DNA from: Shinisaurus crocodilurus
Taxonomy: Eukaryota > Chordata > Lepidosauria > Squamata > Shinisauridae
Reading direction: 5' to 3'
DNA: 64,000 bases
NCBI GenBank assembly: GCA_021292165.1
Contig: CM037885.1
Coordinates: forward strand, 7,187,042 to 7,251,041
How positions within the stretch are numbered: position 1 is the first letter of the stretch; each line of letters begins with the position of its first letter. The translations under genes and the position numbers were made by a program. Shown piece by piece: positions 40,895 through 51,463 of the stretch. A model generated the notes under the pieces. The model made no database searches. It had not been told where the DNA came from and was given only the letters and a program-made list of their open reading frames with translations.

Positions 40895-41275
40895 CATGGA
40901 GGAGAAGGCCATCCATGGCTACTAGTCCTGATGGGTACATGGTACCTCCAGGATCAGAGACAGTCTGCCTATGTACCCCAGTTGCTGGGGGAAATGGGCA
41001 AGGGGGTGTGTGCTGTTGCACTCATGTCCTGCTTGTGGGATCCCATGGGCAGCTGGTTGGCCACTGTGGGAACAGAATGTTGGACTAGATCAGTGTTCTC
41101 CAACCTTGGGTCCCCAGATGTTTTTGGCCTACAACTCCCAGCATGCCCCAGCCAGTGTAGCTGGCTGGGACATGCTGGGAGTTGTAGGCCAAAAACATCT
41201 GGGGACCCAAGGTTGGAGAACACTGGACTAGATGGACCCTTGGTCTGATCCAGCAAGTTTCTTCTTATGTTCTTC
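40895..41275 (+). mobile_element. CR1-type LINE 3' end carrying a MITE
   Basis: CATGGAGGAGAAGGCCATCC and the standard block run to GTTGGACTAGAT, where the family A element intervenes. The block then continues GACTAGATGGACCCTTGGTC to TTCTTATGTTCTT. Confidence 0.82.
41091..41225. mobile_element. Family A foldback MITE with 8-bp TSD GACTAGAT
   Basis: The flanks GACTAGAT (41083-41090 and 41226-41233) are identical to those of the copy at 19127. The arms are near-perfect complements with a GTGTAGC loop. Confidence 0.92.
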
Positions 41276-41279
41276 TGAT

Positions 41280-41412
41280 GCTCTGCAGGGCTTCAACCAG
41301 AGGCCTTCCCCTATTCCTGCTACTTGGGATATTCTTTCACTAGGTAACACCAAGGATTGGACCTGCCGGGCCTTTATACATACAAAGCACGCACTCATCC
41401 ACTGAGCCATGG
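41280..41412 (-). repeat. tRNA-type SINE head (antisense)
   Basis: ATTGGACCTGCCGGGCCTTT and ATACAAAGCACGCACTCATCCACTGAGCCATGG read backwards as a tRNA-derived head (box B, then GCTC.GTGGAT...CGTGCTTTG). Confidence 0.5.
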
Positions 41413-41777
41413 CTGGTGGTGAATGTACATTGTTCTGAAAAAAGAAAAGAAAAATATTATTCGTGTATGTGCCACGAAAACAAGGCAGCCTGTGTGATTT
41501 AGGCAAATTGAGCACACATCTCCCCCCCGCCCTTGTTTTCCACCCCATAATTTATTCTACTTCTGCTAGCCTTCTGCTGGCCCGGAAGAGATGGGAGGGT
41601 GGGTGGCGGGGAGAGGACGTCTGCCAGATCTCAAGCGGTGCGTTTTGAAAGAACGTGCACATCCTGGACGGATCGGGGCGACAGGTGTGCCTTTGGGTAA
41701 AACGGCTTCTCGGTTTGCACCAATTATTCTGAGTGCGGAATCTGAGCTTTCCTGGGACAGAATTTGGACTTTGGAAA

Positions 41778-41868
41778 AGGCCAGCCTTCGCCAACCCAGT
41801 GCCCTCCAGAGCATCTTGATGGGGTTTATGGGAGTTGTAGTCCAACACATCTAGAGGGCACTGGATTA
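41778..41868. mobile_element. Family C foldback MITE
   Basis: GCCTTCGCCAACCCAGTGCCCTCCAGA on the left faces CATCTAGAGGGCACTGG on the right. TTATGGGAGTTGTAGTCCAAC is the right core. Confidence 0.68.
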
Positions 41869-42589
41869 CAGGGAATCGTTATGCTTTAAAAAATAATGAT
41901 TTATTTTTTTTTAATGTAGGTGAGCTTTCAATAGCGCCTGATGTGGTGTGTGTGATGCAGTCCGTTCTGCTCCCTGGTTTTATGGTACCGGCTGGCACAG
42001 TCTCACTGCGATGGGGCTGACAGAGCAGGCAGAAAAGCCAGGCCAAGCCTTCCCCTGAACTAGGGTGGCTGGACACAAAAGAGGACTGATCCTTGGGACA
42101 TGGGTTTTTGTTTTTTGTTGTAGGTTTTTTTTAGTGGGGTGTTTGTTTTTTTTAGCATAGTTTTTACAGTCAAGAATGTAATAGATTACTTAGCCCTATT
42201 ACAAGCAAATACCCCTGGAAGGTCACAGAAAAGGTATTTGGAATATTTTGTGGCTGACGCAGACCAGTCAAAGTCAGAGTTAGTGCCTAAGTTCCTCTTT
42301 TCTGCGATCAGGTCTCGTAAGATGATTCTTTCACCCCTGTTGTTTTCTGTTTTTCAGATTGTATTTTAAACATGTGTAGGTTTTAACGATGATGTTTTTT
42401 GTCACCTTGTTTTTACAGGTCTGTGACCGCACACAATAAATCTTGATCGATTGAAAAGGGGACTGGAGTGGACTCCTGCCCCATTAGCAGCTGTGCAGAA
42501 GAGGGGATTTCTTTTGCCTCTAGCCGCCACCCTGCCATGCATACAGCTCTCAGCTTGCTGGAGAACTGGCAACAGATAAAGAGGAGGGG
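41869..42589. other. Intergenic segment, nothing recognised
   Basis: AT-rich, with runs of T at 42100-42160. A fragment near 42060 (TAGGGTGGCTGGACACAAAAGAGGAC) echoes 28120. No exon is seen. Confidence 0.35.
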
Positions 42590-43530
42590 ATTTTCTACAT
42601 GAGGCAGTCAATCGCGGCATCTGCTTTCGGTTTCATCGCAGAATTGAGATCCGAGCACGACACGAGGTACGCTTTGTTTCCTGCATTTTCCGCTACAGAG
42701 GGCTTTCCTACACGGAGGCATTTATCGTGCGTTCCTCATTCCCTGCTCACGGTTGTTTACGGTCTCTTTGGATGAGGAGTTTTTCTACACGAGGCATCTC
42801 TTGTGCGCTCGTGATTCTTTACTCACAGTTGTTTACAGGCTCTTTAGCTGTTTACTTGAGGGCTCTTGAGGTTGTTTACTGGAGGAGACGTTGTGATCCT
42901 CCAGTTTCGTGCATGTTTTTTTTTCCCAGAGCACTTTCCCAGTTTGTTTTAGAACGGGGGAAATGGGGGTATTCTATTAGAACAGGGGAAATGGCGCTGT
43001 TTCTCCTTTGTGTATTTGAGCTATTCCACTACAGCACAGCACATGTCGTAGAAGTCATGTAGAGGTCACCGAGAGGTCACGTAGGGGAAAAGCAGGAAAG
43101 GAAGAGCTCTTTGTGAAGAGCTCGGATCTCAATGCTGCAGCGAAACCGAAAGTAGATACAGCAATTAAGAGCCTCGTGTAGAAAAGCCTACGGTCGTGGC
43201 CCTGCAGTTTCATTTCTGTGTCTAACCAGCACTTTCAGTGAGTTTTTTTTTTTTTTTTAGAGCAGGGAAAATGTGACATTTAATTGTGAAAGCAAAAGAA
43301 AGTGTGATTTCCTGTTGTGTATTTGCACTGTTCCACTGTACCACAGTGCCACCTAGGGGTTATGTAGCAGAAAAGCAGGAAAGGAAACATTCCTCGTGTA
43401 GCGCTCGGATCTCTCTAGTTAGATGCAGAAGCAAAACTGGAGGGTCACGACGTTGTCGAAAGAACCCATAAGCAACCATAAGAAGGGAATGACAAGCGCA
43501 TGATATATGCCTCGTGTAGAAAAATCCTCT
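42590..43530. mobile_element. Family E repeats, compound of at least two copies
   Basis: Start-like ends occur at 42592 (GATTTTCTACATGAGGCAG), 42702 (GGCTTTCCTACACGGAGGC) and 42780 (GTTTTTCTACACGAGGC). Stop-like ends occur at 43172 (GCCTCGTGTAGAAAAGCC) and 43508 (GCCTCGTGTAGAAAAATCC). The copies overlap or are nested. Bodies include GTTTACGG.CTCTTT and CCACAGTGCCACCTAGGGG. Confidence 0.62.
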
Positions 43531-43631
43531 GATGTGCAGCAAGGATGATTCGGGTGACTGCATTGGCGCTTCAGTTGAAGTACGTTATCTTGGTCACCTT
43601 TACAACAAACGATGTAACGGAGGCCAGTATT

Positions 43632-43862
43632 ATCGTAGTGTGGCATAGTGGAGAGAGTGTTGGACTGGGACTCGGGAAATCCGGGTTCTAGTCCCCACTC
43701 AACCATGAAGCTCACTGGGTGACTTTGGGCCAGTCACTGACTCTCAGCCTAACCTACCTCACAGGGTTGTTGTGAGGATAAAATGGAGAAGAGGAGGATT
43801 ATGTAAGCCACCTTGGGTTCCTTGCAGGAAAACAGGCGGAGTATAAATCTAATCAATCAATA
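43632..43862 (+). repeat. Sauria-type tRNA SINE
   Basis: GTAGTGTGGCATAGTGGAGA, GGTTCTAGTCCCC, CTCACTGGGTGACTTTGGG, CACAGGGTTGTTGTGAGGA and GCCACCTTGGGTTCCTTGC are in order, with a short AATCAATC tail. Confidence 0.88.
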
Positions 43863-44173
43863 TTCTGTGACTGATAAAATTAATGCAACCTTACCCACTT
43901 TGCATAATTTCTGGCATTTTTAATATTTAGTCAAGCTTTGCTAGTCATGGGAGGGGCAAGGAAATCCACTACCCCTCTGCCTTCTGAGACTTCACCGGAC
44001 ATGGCCCACACCTTTCAAGCAAATTTTCACAACCACAGGGACTAGAAACGTGTTGTTGTTTTTTAATGAAAGCTAAAATCTCCAGAAAACTGAGATTCAT
44101 TATCTACTCCAGTACCACAACCTGCATTCCCATCAAGTCATAGCAGACTGGCAGGCACCCTAAGGCCACTAAG

Positions 44174-44573
44174 AGCTTCTCTACATGAGGCATTTAACCC
44201 GGTGCTTTACTGAGGCCCCTTCTTCCATTTTCTTTGCGGGAGGAAAAGCATATTCTTTACACGAGGTTTTTTCCCCCCAGGGTTTTTCCTTCTCTGCCTT
44301 TCTATATGTTCCTATATGTTCTATTACACAACCACACGGTGGCACTGTGGTATAGAGCGGAATTGTGAATATACACAAGGCTCCAGAAAGCGAATTATGG
44401 CGGCAGCCAGGATAATTCTACACTTTCCTCGGTCTAAAAAAAAGCCACTAAATTGGCTGGGAGACATGGGAGAGGCCCCGGAGGATGCCGGCGTCATGTA
44501 AAAAACCAGCAAACTTCCGTGAGTGAGGTATCACAAGCATGCAATGAATTCCTTGTGCGGAGAAGCCCCAGGT
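44174..44573. mobile_element. Family E repeat, variant
   Basis: GAGCTTCTCTACATGAGGC and a late TTCCTTGTGCGGAGAAGCCCC are the ends. CACACGGTGGCACTGTGG is the inverse of the usual CCACAGTGCCACC block, so this copy is in the opposite orientation to those at 20341 and 43211. Confidence 0.6.
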
Positions 44574-44987
44574 GAGCGTACGGCCGAGGTGACACATCAA
44601 GGGACTTCCCAGCGAAGGCTGCTTCCTCTGGCCCTGACAAAGTTGTGATCTGCAGAACTCAGTCAGCGAAACGTTTTTGTAGCATGTCGGCGCAAAACAA
44701 TAGCTACCAACTGCTGAATATCAAGTTCTGCTAGAGCAGGGGTGCAAAACCTCGGGCCTGGAGGTCACACCCGGTCCGCCTGTGGTCCCAATCTGGCCTT
44801 CTGGGGTTCCCCAGACGGCTATGACCCCCGTTCGCCTGCCCCACCTCACCCCGGCCCTTTCCCTCCAACCTCCGATCAATCGTCTGGTGGTTTCCCAGCT
44901 TTTGTGCAGGTTTTTCCTCCATCTGAAAGGCCTCTCTCCTATGGCTTAGTGACCGGCAGTAAGAGCTTTAAGCTAAAATATATACAG

Positions 44988-45330
44988 GCCTGCGGCTCAC
45001 GCTGGCTCAGCTTTGTCTGAGCGTGGAAAGCTAAGCAGGGTCAGGCCTGGTTATTATTACTTGGATGCAGGACCGGTGCAAGGCAGTTTGGTGCCCTAGG
45101 CAAGACCAGATATTTAGCGCCCCCCTTCCGACTTGAGAGCGCTGTATTTTTTTTCAAGGCATTTCTGGCGCCCTCTTTAGCCCTGCGCCCTAGGCAGCTG
45201 CCTAGTTGGCCTAATGGTAGCACCGGCCCTGCTTGGATGGGAGACCCCTCCTCTAGTTTCCTGCATCGAGCAGGGGGCTGGACTCGATGGCCTTGTAGGC
45301 CCCTTCCAACTCTCTGATCTATGAAATCTA
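44988..45330 (+). mobile_element. 5S rRNA-headed SINE with CR1 tail, split by a hAT MITE
   Basis: The head GCCTGCGGCTCAC aligns with the start of vertebrate 5S rRNA, followed by GTCTGAGCGTGGAAAGCTAA, GCAGGGTCAGGCCTGGTTA, TTACTTGGATG, then after the insertion GGGAGACC. Box A (AGCTAAGCAGGGTC) and box C (TTGGATGGGAGACC) of the 5S internal promoter are visible. The 3' part, CCTGCATCGAGCAGGGGGCTGG to TCTATGAAATCTATG, is the CR1 3' end. It is a retroposon, not a 5S gene. Confidence 0.85.
45068..45231. mobile_element. Family D hAT-like MITE inside the 5S SINE
   Basis: Ends CAGGACCGGTGC and GCACCGGCCCTG are flanked by CTTGGATG (45060-45067 and 45232-45239). It is inverted relative to the copies at 32582 and 57813. 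Removing it and one TSD copy restores the continuous 5S-like order. Confidence 0.92.
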
Positions 45331-45506
45331 TGCAGGTACTTTTAGTCTTCCCTCCCCCTTTGCTTATGCCCCCAACCCCACCACTGGAATGCCCCCCCCC
45401 GCCGCCCCAAGCATCTCCAAGATAGAATTCAGCCCTTCAGCAGAAGAGGTTCAGCATGCCTGTGTGAAAGGACAGTTGTCAAACCTGTTCCTGTCACAGC
45501 TTAGAC

Positions 45507-45641
45507 CAGTGTTCTCCAACTTTGGGTCCCCAGATGTTTTTGGCCTACAACTCCCAGCATGCCCCAGCCAGCGTAGCTGGCTGGGGCATGCTGGGAGTTG
45601 TAGGCCAAAAACATCTGGGGACCCAAGGTTGGGGAACACTG
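45507..45641. mobile_element. Family A foldback MITE
   Basis: CAGTGTTCTCCAACT and GGTTGGGGAACACTG ends; flanks GCTTAGAC and GCTTAGGC agree at seven of eight bases. Both SBS-like arms are intact. Confidence 0.9.
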
Positions 45642-46151
45642 GCTTAGGCGATTACCCACGCCACGACACCAGCTCCCTAGCTCTTTGTGTTCTTTCCTCT
45701 AAACCCATCCGTTCGTTTATCAAAGTTCTCTCCCCTCCGCCCCCCCCAGGTTTCAATCTATCATATTTTACTGGCCACCCTTCTACAACATCTGCAGTTC
45801 TTCTTCTTAATAGCCCGTGCCTCTGCCTCTCTCTCTCTCTCTCATTTTATCCGCCTCGTCTGCTCTCTTCTGGACAAGCTGGTTTTAATAACAGAGTTGT
45901 GTTCTCAGATGCTCTCTCCCGCGTCTCGCTGCGCTCTCCCTCTTAAAAGTGACCGGGGGGGGGGGAAGGCCACAATCCTCCCCCCTCCCCAGCTGCAATC
46001 AATCAACTCGCAAGCTAGGGAAACTGCCTCCTCGTTCACTTTCCCCGCTCGACTTGCCAGCCCAGGTTCCATCCACATCGAAGCCTCCTGCCCTCCTTCG
46101 GAAGGGCAAGAGGCCAATCTTTTGCGATGGCTGGTGTCACTGGTCCCTTAA

Positions 46152-46582
46152 GAGCTTCTCTACGTGAGCCTGTTAATCCACCGCATCTTCTTTCGATTTT
46201 GTCTCAGAATCGAGATCCAAGCAAGCACTACACGAGGAGCGTTTCCTTTCCTGCTGTTCCACTATATAAATATAATATAGGGTACAAATGACAATACACA
46301 AGATCGTTATTGGCACTTGGAGTTTCTCTCTCTCTTGTTTCTGCTATATATAACCTCTAGGTGGCGCTGTGGCGTAGTGGGAATAGCGCAAATGCACGGG
46401 TGGAAAAAAGCAGCTCCTTTCACTTTTTCGATTCAATGTCGCATTTTCCCTGCTCTAAAAAAACCCCCCTCATTAGACACAGAAGCGAAAATGGAGGGCC
46501 ACGGCGTTGTCTGAAGAACCCGTAAAGAGCCATGAGTAGGGAACGACGTGCGCATGATAAATGCCTAGTGTAGAACAGCCCT
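46152..46582. mobile_element. Family E repeat, variant
   Basis: GAGCTTCTCTACGTGAGCC and AAATGCCTAGTGTAGAACAGCCC are the ends, with CCTCTAGGTGGCGCTGTGG and GAACCCGTAAAGAGCCATGAG inside. Confidence 0.58.
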
Positions 46583-46746
46583 AAATCATGGGTCAGCGAG
46601 TACCACTATCACGCCATGCGTTGTGCTTGACAAGACAACATCTCCCGTGGGATGGAGTGGTCACTCACTTCCTGCCTCCTTGGAGCATCACAGACTCACC
46701 ATGTGGCAGCCCCCACACCTTAGGCTCACAGCATAAAGTAGGTTTG

Positions 46747-46880
46747 AGGCGCAATCCTATGCAAGTTTAGACAGAAAAAAAGGCCTACAATTCCCAACGT
46801 GCCCCAGCCAGCTATGCTGGCTGGGGCACGCTGGAAGTTGCAGGCCTTTTTTCTGTCTAAACTTGCATAGGATTCCGCCT
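46747..46880. mobile_element. Family B foldback MITE
   Basis: AGGCGCAATCCTATGCAAG and its inverse, TTTAGACAGAAAAAAAGGCC, then CTACAATTCCCAACGTGCCC and GCTATGC in the loop. Flanks TTG and TTA approximate a 3-bp TSD. Confidence 0.82.
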
Positions 46881-47301
46881 TTACACACTCAAGATTAGAG
46901 GTGCCTAATCTAATCTAGGGTTGCTACCTTTTAAAACACACAAACACAAAACTGGCCTCTGCTCCTGACGCTTAGACCTTTTGTGGGGCGAGATACGCTT
47001 TTCCTGGCATGGTGGGCCAGAGCTTCACCTTGAGACATTTCTGTCCTGAACTGCTGATAAAGGCGCATGTTTATTTTGAATGGATCGCCCGAATTATCTC
47101 AGCACAATAATCTGAACCAGACCAGGAGTCAACAGACGGGATCGTACCGACTGTACACTTGCCACTTCTGCCACCCCCCCGAAACCCTTTTTCTAACAAA
47201 GCCCCAAAATTCAACAGTTGCAGCTCCTCTCAGATAAACGTCAGAGTGGGAAAGCTTTGCCTGTGGGATTTCTGCCTGCCATGCAGGTGGCAACGGTTAA
47301 A

Positions 47302-47382
47302 GCAGCCTTTCCCCAACTTCCAAGCTGACGGGCGTTGCAGTCCAACACGTCGGGGGGGGGGAGGGCAGCTTGGGGAAGTCTG
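47302..47382. mobile_element. Family C-type fragment, highly diverged
   Basis: GCCTTTCCCCAACTTCC and GGCAGCTTGGGGAAG are outer ends; GTTGCAGTCCAACACGTC is what remains of the core. Confidence 0.5.
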
Positions 47383-47387
47383 TGTTA

Positions 47388-47487
47388 GGGTGCATGTTTA
47401 GACAGAAAAATGTCCTACAATTCCCAGCATGCCCCCCAAAAGCTGTAGGGACTTTTTTTCTGTCTAAACATGCATAGGATTATGCTC
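47388..47487. mobile_element. Family B MITE, core shortened
   Basis: GGGTGCATGTTTAGACAG on the left and TGTCTAAACATGCATAGGAT on the right are flanked by TTA (47385-47387 and 47488-47490). The left SBS-like arm CTACAATTCCCAGCATGCC is kept; the right arm is reduced. Confidence 0.78.
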
Positions 47488-47490
47488 TTA

Positions 47491-48765
47491 TTAAAGGTGG
47501 GGTTTATTGGGGGGGGGGAGGTCGAGGAGATGTGTCAACCCAATTTCCTAAGCAATCGTTACACCATAATAAGCTGTAAGTAAGATCGGACTCAGGTTTT
47601 GGATGTCTTGTACACAGCCAAGTTTATCTGGCTGAGTAGCTTTGGCTACCAACCGGCCGGACATCTCTGCTTGTGGAATAAAATCTGAGTCACCTGCTAG
47701 GCAAGACCGAACCCCCACAACTACACGCAGAGTTGCCTCCCATCCCGTGACCACAATCAGATGATGTGGGGGCTCTTTTTGATCTGGATGAAGGATGGAA
47801 AGTGACTAACACACACACACACCCCACACACACCCGCTCCCATGCACACACTCCAGCAAACTAATTCAAAACTATGCCCCCCCCCAGGGTTCCCCCCTCC
47901 GTGGCCCAGTCCGATGCCAAGAAATAGGATCTCCAAATCTTCAGCCAAAGAGTTCTGGGACCTAATCATGGACAGGGTCGCTGTCTGGAGGGGTGACGTT
48001 TCCTCCCGTTTGTCCATTTAACCACCAAAGCCTCCCTCACTATTGGATCCAGATGTGGAGCAGCCTCGCGGGAAAAGATGAGTTTCCATTTTGCTGGGCT
48101 TTCTCAAAAGAAGCGGGTGTGTTGAATTATAAGCTTCAAAGCCTAGCTGCGCCTGCATCTTTCGATGCACATTTATGTGGATCCTCATATCAGTACCGGC
48201 CCAGCCGGGGTAATGACTCATTGCAAAAACCAACAATTAATTTTAAAAACGTATTCAAGTGCTGTGGGTGTATAGTAGACTTTACAATTGCCTGGCAGAG
48301 GTGCAAGTTCCTCATCAAGGAAAAGAAGTCTCATCTTTTTTCTTTCTTTTTTTAAAAGTCATACAAGTTTCTAGCCCTCAAAGGAAGCTAGGCAAGATGG
48401 CAGAAGCGGTGCAGAGCTTCCAGGGGTCAGAGAGAGGGGCTACATTAGGGGTAAGCAGCTGGAAGCCTGCGGGGTTCACTCTGTCTCTCCCTCCTGGGTC
48501 TTCCCATCAGATCCTCAGCAACACGGCTTTTAATCTCAAAATACACCCATACCCACTGCAGCTCAGTTCTGAACTGAGGCACAGACCAAGGGCTCTTTTA
48601 AAGCCTGCCAAAGCCTCTGTTGCTGTTTACACTGGAGAGGAAGGAGTTAAAGAGCCCTTTGCAAGGAACAGTGGGCGGAGCCGATGCAGTCCTGCCTCTT
48701 TAACCCTTGCTTAGCTTGAAATGGAGCTATGCTACCCATTAGTCGCCTGGGCTCTGTTCCACACA
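47491..48765. other. Intergenic segment, nothing recognised
   Basis: A CA tract lies at 47811-47835. No exon or familiar repeat is otherwise evident. Confidence 0.4.
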
Positions 48766-49380
48766 GAGGCAGTGTTAGGGGCCGGCCCACTACGGCCGGA
48801 GCCCCGAATCGTTCATTTGGAGCCCCGAATCTCTGGGAGGCCCTCTGCCCCACCACCCTGCTGTCCACAGGCACTTGCTGAAATAAAGCTACAGGGGCCC
48901 GGAGGATCTCTGTTGCAGCCCTGGATGAGCTGGCTTTTGGCCCACATGTGCTACCCCTCCTGCTTCCCCCCCCCCCCCCGGATCTTTCTGCCTGAGGTTT
49001 TTTTTTCCTGAAATCGAATGCCCTCTTCTCCCCTGTTCATATATCCCTTTTTACAAATAGGGGTGTCCTTAGAAGACAGGGTCCTTTACAGACACACACG
49101 CACAGAGACTTTAGAGCAGGGCTCTCCAACCTTGGGTCCCCAGATATTGCTGGACTCCCAGAATCCCTTGCCATTTGCCATGCTGGCTGGGTATGCTGGG
49201 AGCTGTAGGCCAGCAACATCTGTGGACACAAGGTTGGAGAGCCCTGCTTTAGAGCATATGTAGATTACCACATGCAAATTTGTGCTTCTTCTTTTTTTGT
49301 CCTGTAGATATCTTTTCGGTACCTGGCACACACACACACACACATGGTTCCATGGCTAACAGGAACAGAACGTGGGGCAA
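48766..49380 (+). repeat. Family G repeat, copy 2 (with a MITE)
   Basis: GAGGCAGTGTTAGGGGCCGG, CCCCGAATCTCTGGGAGGCC, TGAAATAAAGC, TTTTTACAAATAGGGGTGTCC, then the MITE site CTTTAGAG followed by CATATGTAGATTACCACATG. Confidence 0.75.
49117..49246. mobile_element. Family A-related hAT MITE with 8-bp TSD CTTTAGAG
   Basis: Ends CAGGGCTCTCCAACCTTGGG and its inverse (one mismatch or so) are flanked by CTTTAGAG (49109-49116 and 49247-49254). The interior GGACTCCCAGAATCCCTTGCC is diverged from the usual core, so it is a sister subfamily. Confidence 0.85.
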
Positions 49381-50414
49381 CTTGCTAACTGGCCACAGGG
49401 GTGCAGCTAGGTAATTTATTTTAGACCCTGGACTTAATGGTCTTATGGGGGGGGGCTTTAGATGGCCATGTGCATTACTTCATTTGTGAAGCACGCTGCT
49501 AGCATTTTGCATCCACCCCCATCACCATCCCATGCTTTACAAATGCTTCTACAGTCTTGTTACGTTAGAGCAAAAGCAAAACAAAACCCCGGTTTACCAA
49601 CCCAGATTTTTTTTTAAAAGGAAATAAGTACTCTGAGCATATGCAGTTTGCCACTTAAATCAGAGCACCATCACAACTACAAGAATAAAATGAAGTTTGC
49701 TTCTGCTACCCTGATTTTCTTGGGCATATTTTGTTGTAGAAAGGAATTATATATAATTTAAAGTACAAATAACAAAATCGGCATCTGTCACCATATACTG
49801 TATGTGCCTGGCCACTCACCCCCGTGACTATAAAATGTCTTCTTTTTTAAAAAAAGGGGGAAAAAGAAAAGAAAGGATGCTGTGATAGGCAGTGCCGCCA
49901 GCCCTGGTGGGACCTGGCATGTCCTTGCCAGCCCAGGGGCTGACGTCGGGCTTGTGTGCCGCTGCCCCATCAGCTGCTGCGCTCAGGGTGGCCATTTGGG
50001 ACCCCTCTCCGCTGTGGGGCGCTGAAGCCTGGCCCTGGCCGCGCCACCGACTGGCCAGAAAACAGACATCTCTGCTTTCAACAACAGTGTGGTATGCCAG
50101 GACTAAGCCACACGTTTCACTGCACGGAGCCCACACTTTTAGTCCGCACTTTAAAGGAGCTGGGGCTGATCCCCCAAATAGGTTCGGGCGCCATGGATAG
50201 CTGCTTAAAAGTTCGGAGTAAAATCCAGAGTCCCCGCTGGACATTCTCCGCCTCTTGCCACTTAATAAACCTGTGCACACATCACGCTGGCGTTAAGGGA
50301 CAAAAGTTGGCAGCCCCAAATTTATTCGTTTTTATTAATGACGTCCCTATAGCCGCCCGATAGCCGAAGCTCTTTGCTAAATAGGGATGAGGGGAGAAGG
50401 AACTGTATTTAATC
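49381..50414. other. Intergenic segment, mostly unassigned
   Basis: About 50310-50378 has the LINE tail word GCCCGATAGCCGAAGCTCTTT. Fragments near 49380-49690 (GTGCAGCTAGGTA, GCATATGCAGTTTGCC) recur at 51140-51230 and 54180-54620. No exon is seen. Confidence 0.4.
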
Positions 50415-50525
50415 CAGTGTTTCTCAACCTTGGGTCCCCAGATGGGTCCCCAGACCCATGCTGGCTGGGGCATGCTGGGAGTTGTAGGCCAAAAACATCT
50501 GGGGACCCAAGGTTGAGAAACACTG
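50415..50525. mobile_element. Family A MITE, left arm shortened, 8-bp TSD
   Basis: CAGTGTTTCTCAACC and GGTTGAGAAACACTG ends are flanked by ATTTAATC (50407-50414 and 50526-50533). The left SBS-like arm is replaced by a second GGGTCCCCAGA. Confidence 0.88.
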
Positions 50526-50994
50526 ATTTAATCCATGTGCCAGGATTTCTTAGCGTGACACTCTGGTGGATTTTATTCATTTTTTAAATCGCTGATGATG
50601 ATTCACCATGCGAAGATTAAAAAGTCCAGATAGAGATATGTCAACAGAGGACACACAGGTAAATTCCCAGGAAAGTACTAACGGAAATTGAGTCAGCATC
50701 AGGGATTGGTACCGAAAGGGAAATACAACACTAAGTGCTGGTAAACACCTGGGGAACTACTACGGGCCTCTCAGCTGCACAGGTAACTACTGGGGGAAAG
50801 GGTGCTTTACAAAAGCATGCCTGAAATTTCTGGGTAATTATATCCCCGATTGCATAAGTAATCACCTGGCTGGAAATGGCCTAGAAGAAGCTCTCTTTGG
50901 TAAATCTCCAGGGAAAATTCGATGTGTTCAGTGATATATTTGTTTCTCTTTTGCTGAAAGAAAAAAAAAAAGGGATTTCCCCAGATGTTATGAA

Positions 50995-51078
50995 GTGTAA
51001 TCCTAATCAGAAATAAGTCCCATTTAGCTCAGCTGGGTTTACACTTGGGTAAGTAGCTCTAGGATTGTAGCCTTCAAC
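50995..51078. repeat. Family J repeat
   Basis: GTGTAATCCTAATCAGAAAT, AAGTCCCATTTAGC and GGGTAAGTAGCTCTAGGATTG match the common squamate AATCCTATGC/AAGTCCCACTGA repeat. Confidence 0.55.
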
Positions 51079-51463
51079 AGGGTTGGGCTTTAAAAAAAAT
51101 AAAAGTTTTGGGGACTAAGTAAGGGGTATCCAAAGCAGAAGATGGCGTTGCAGCTAGGTAATTTTTAGACTCTGGACCTAACGTGTAGGGGGCATCCTTT
51201 GATGGTCATGTGTATCACTTCACATGCTTCAAGATGTAGGTAAGCCAGCCATGCTGTGTTGGGGGGGGGGGGTGCACATGATTCCACTGCCCTGACCACA
51301 GTGGGTTTTTACAGGCACATGATTCCACTGCCTGTAGGTTTTTGTTTGCAGGTAACCTGCATTTCTAATCTTTTTTTAACCTCTTGTATTTTAACGTGGC
51401 TTTGACCTATCCTGAACCTAAACTAGAAACCTCTGTTGGCTTTATACCAGTTTCACTGTTACG

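Noticed and set aside
44988..45246. A functional 5S rRNA gene
   Set aside because: The 5' third is diverged, a hAT MITE interrupts it, and a CR1 tail follows instead of a T-run terminator.
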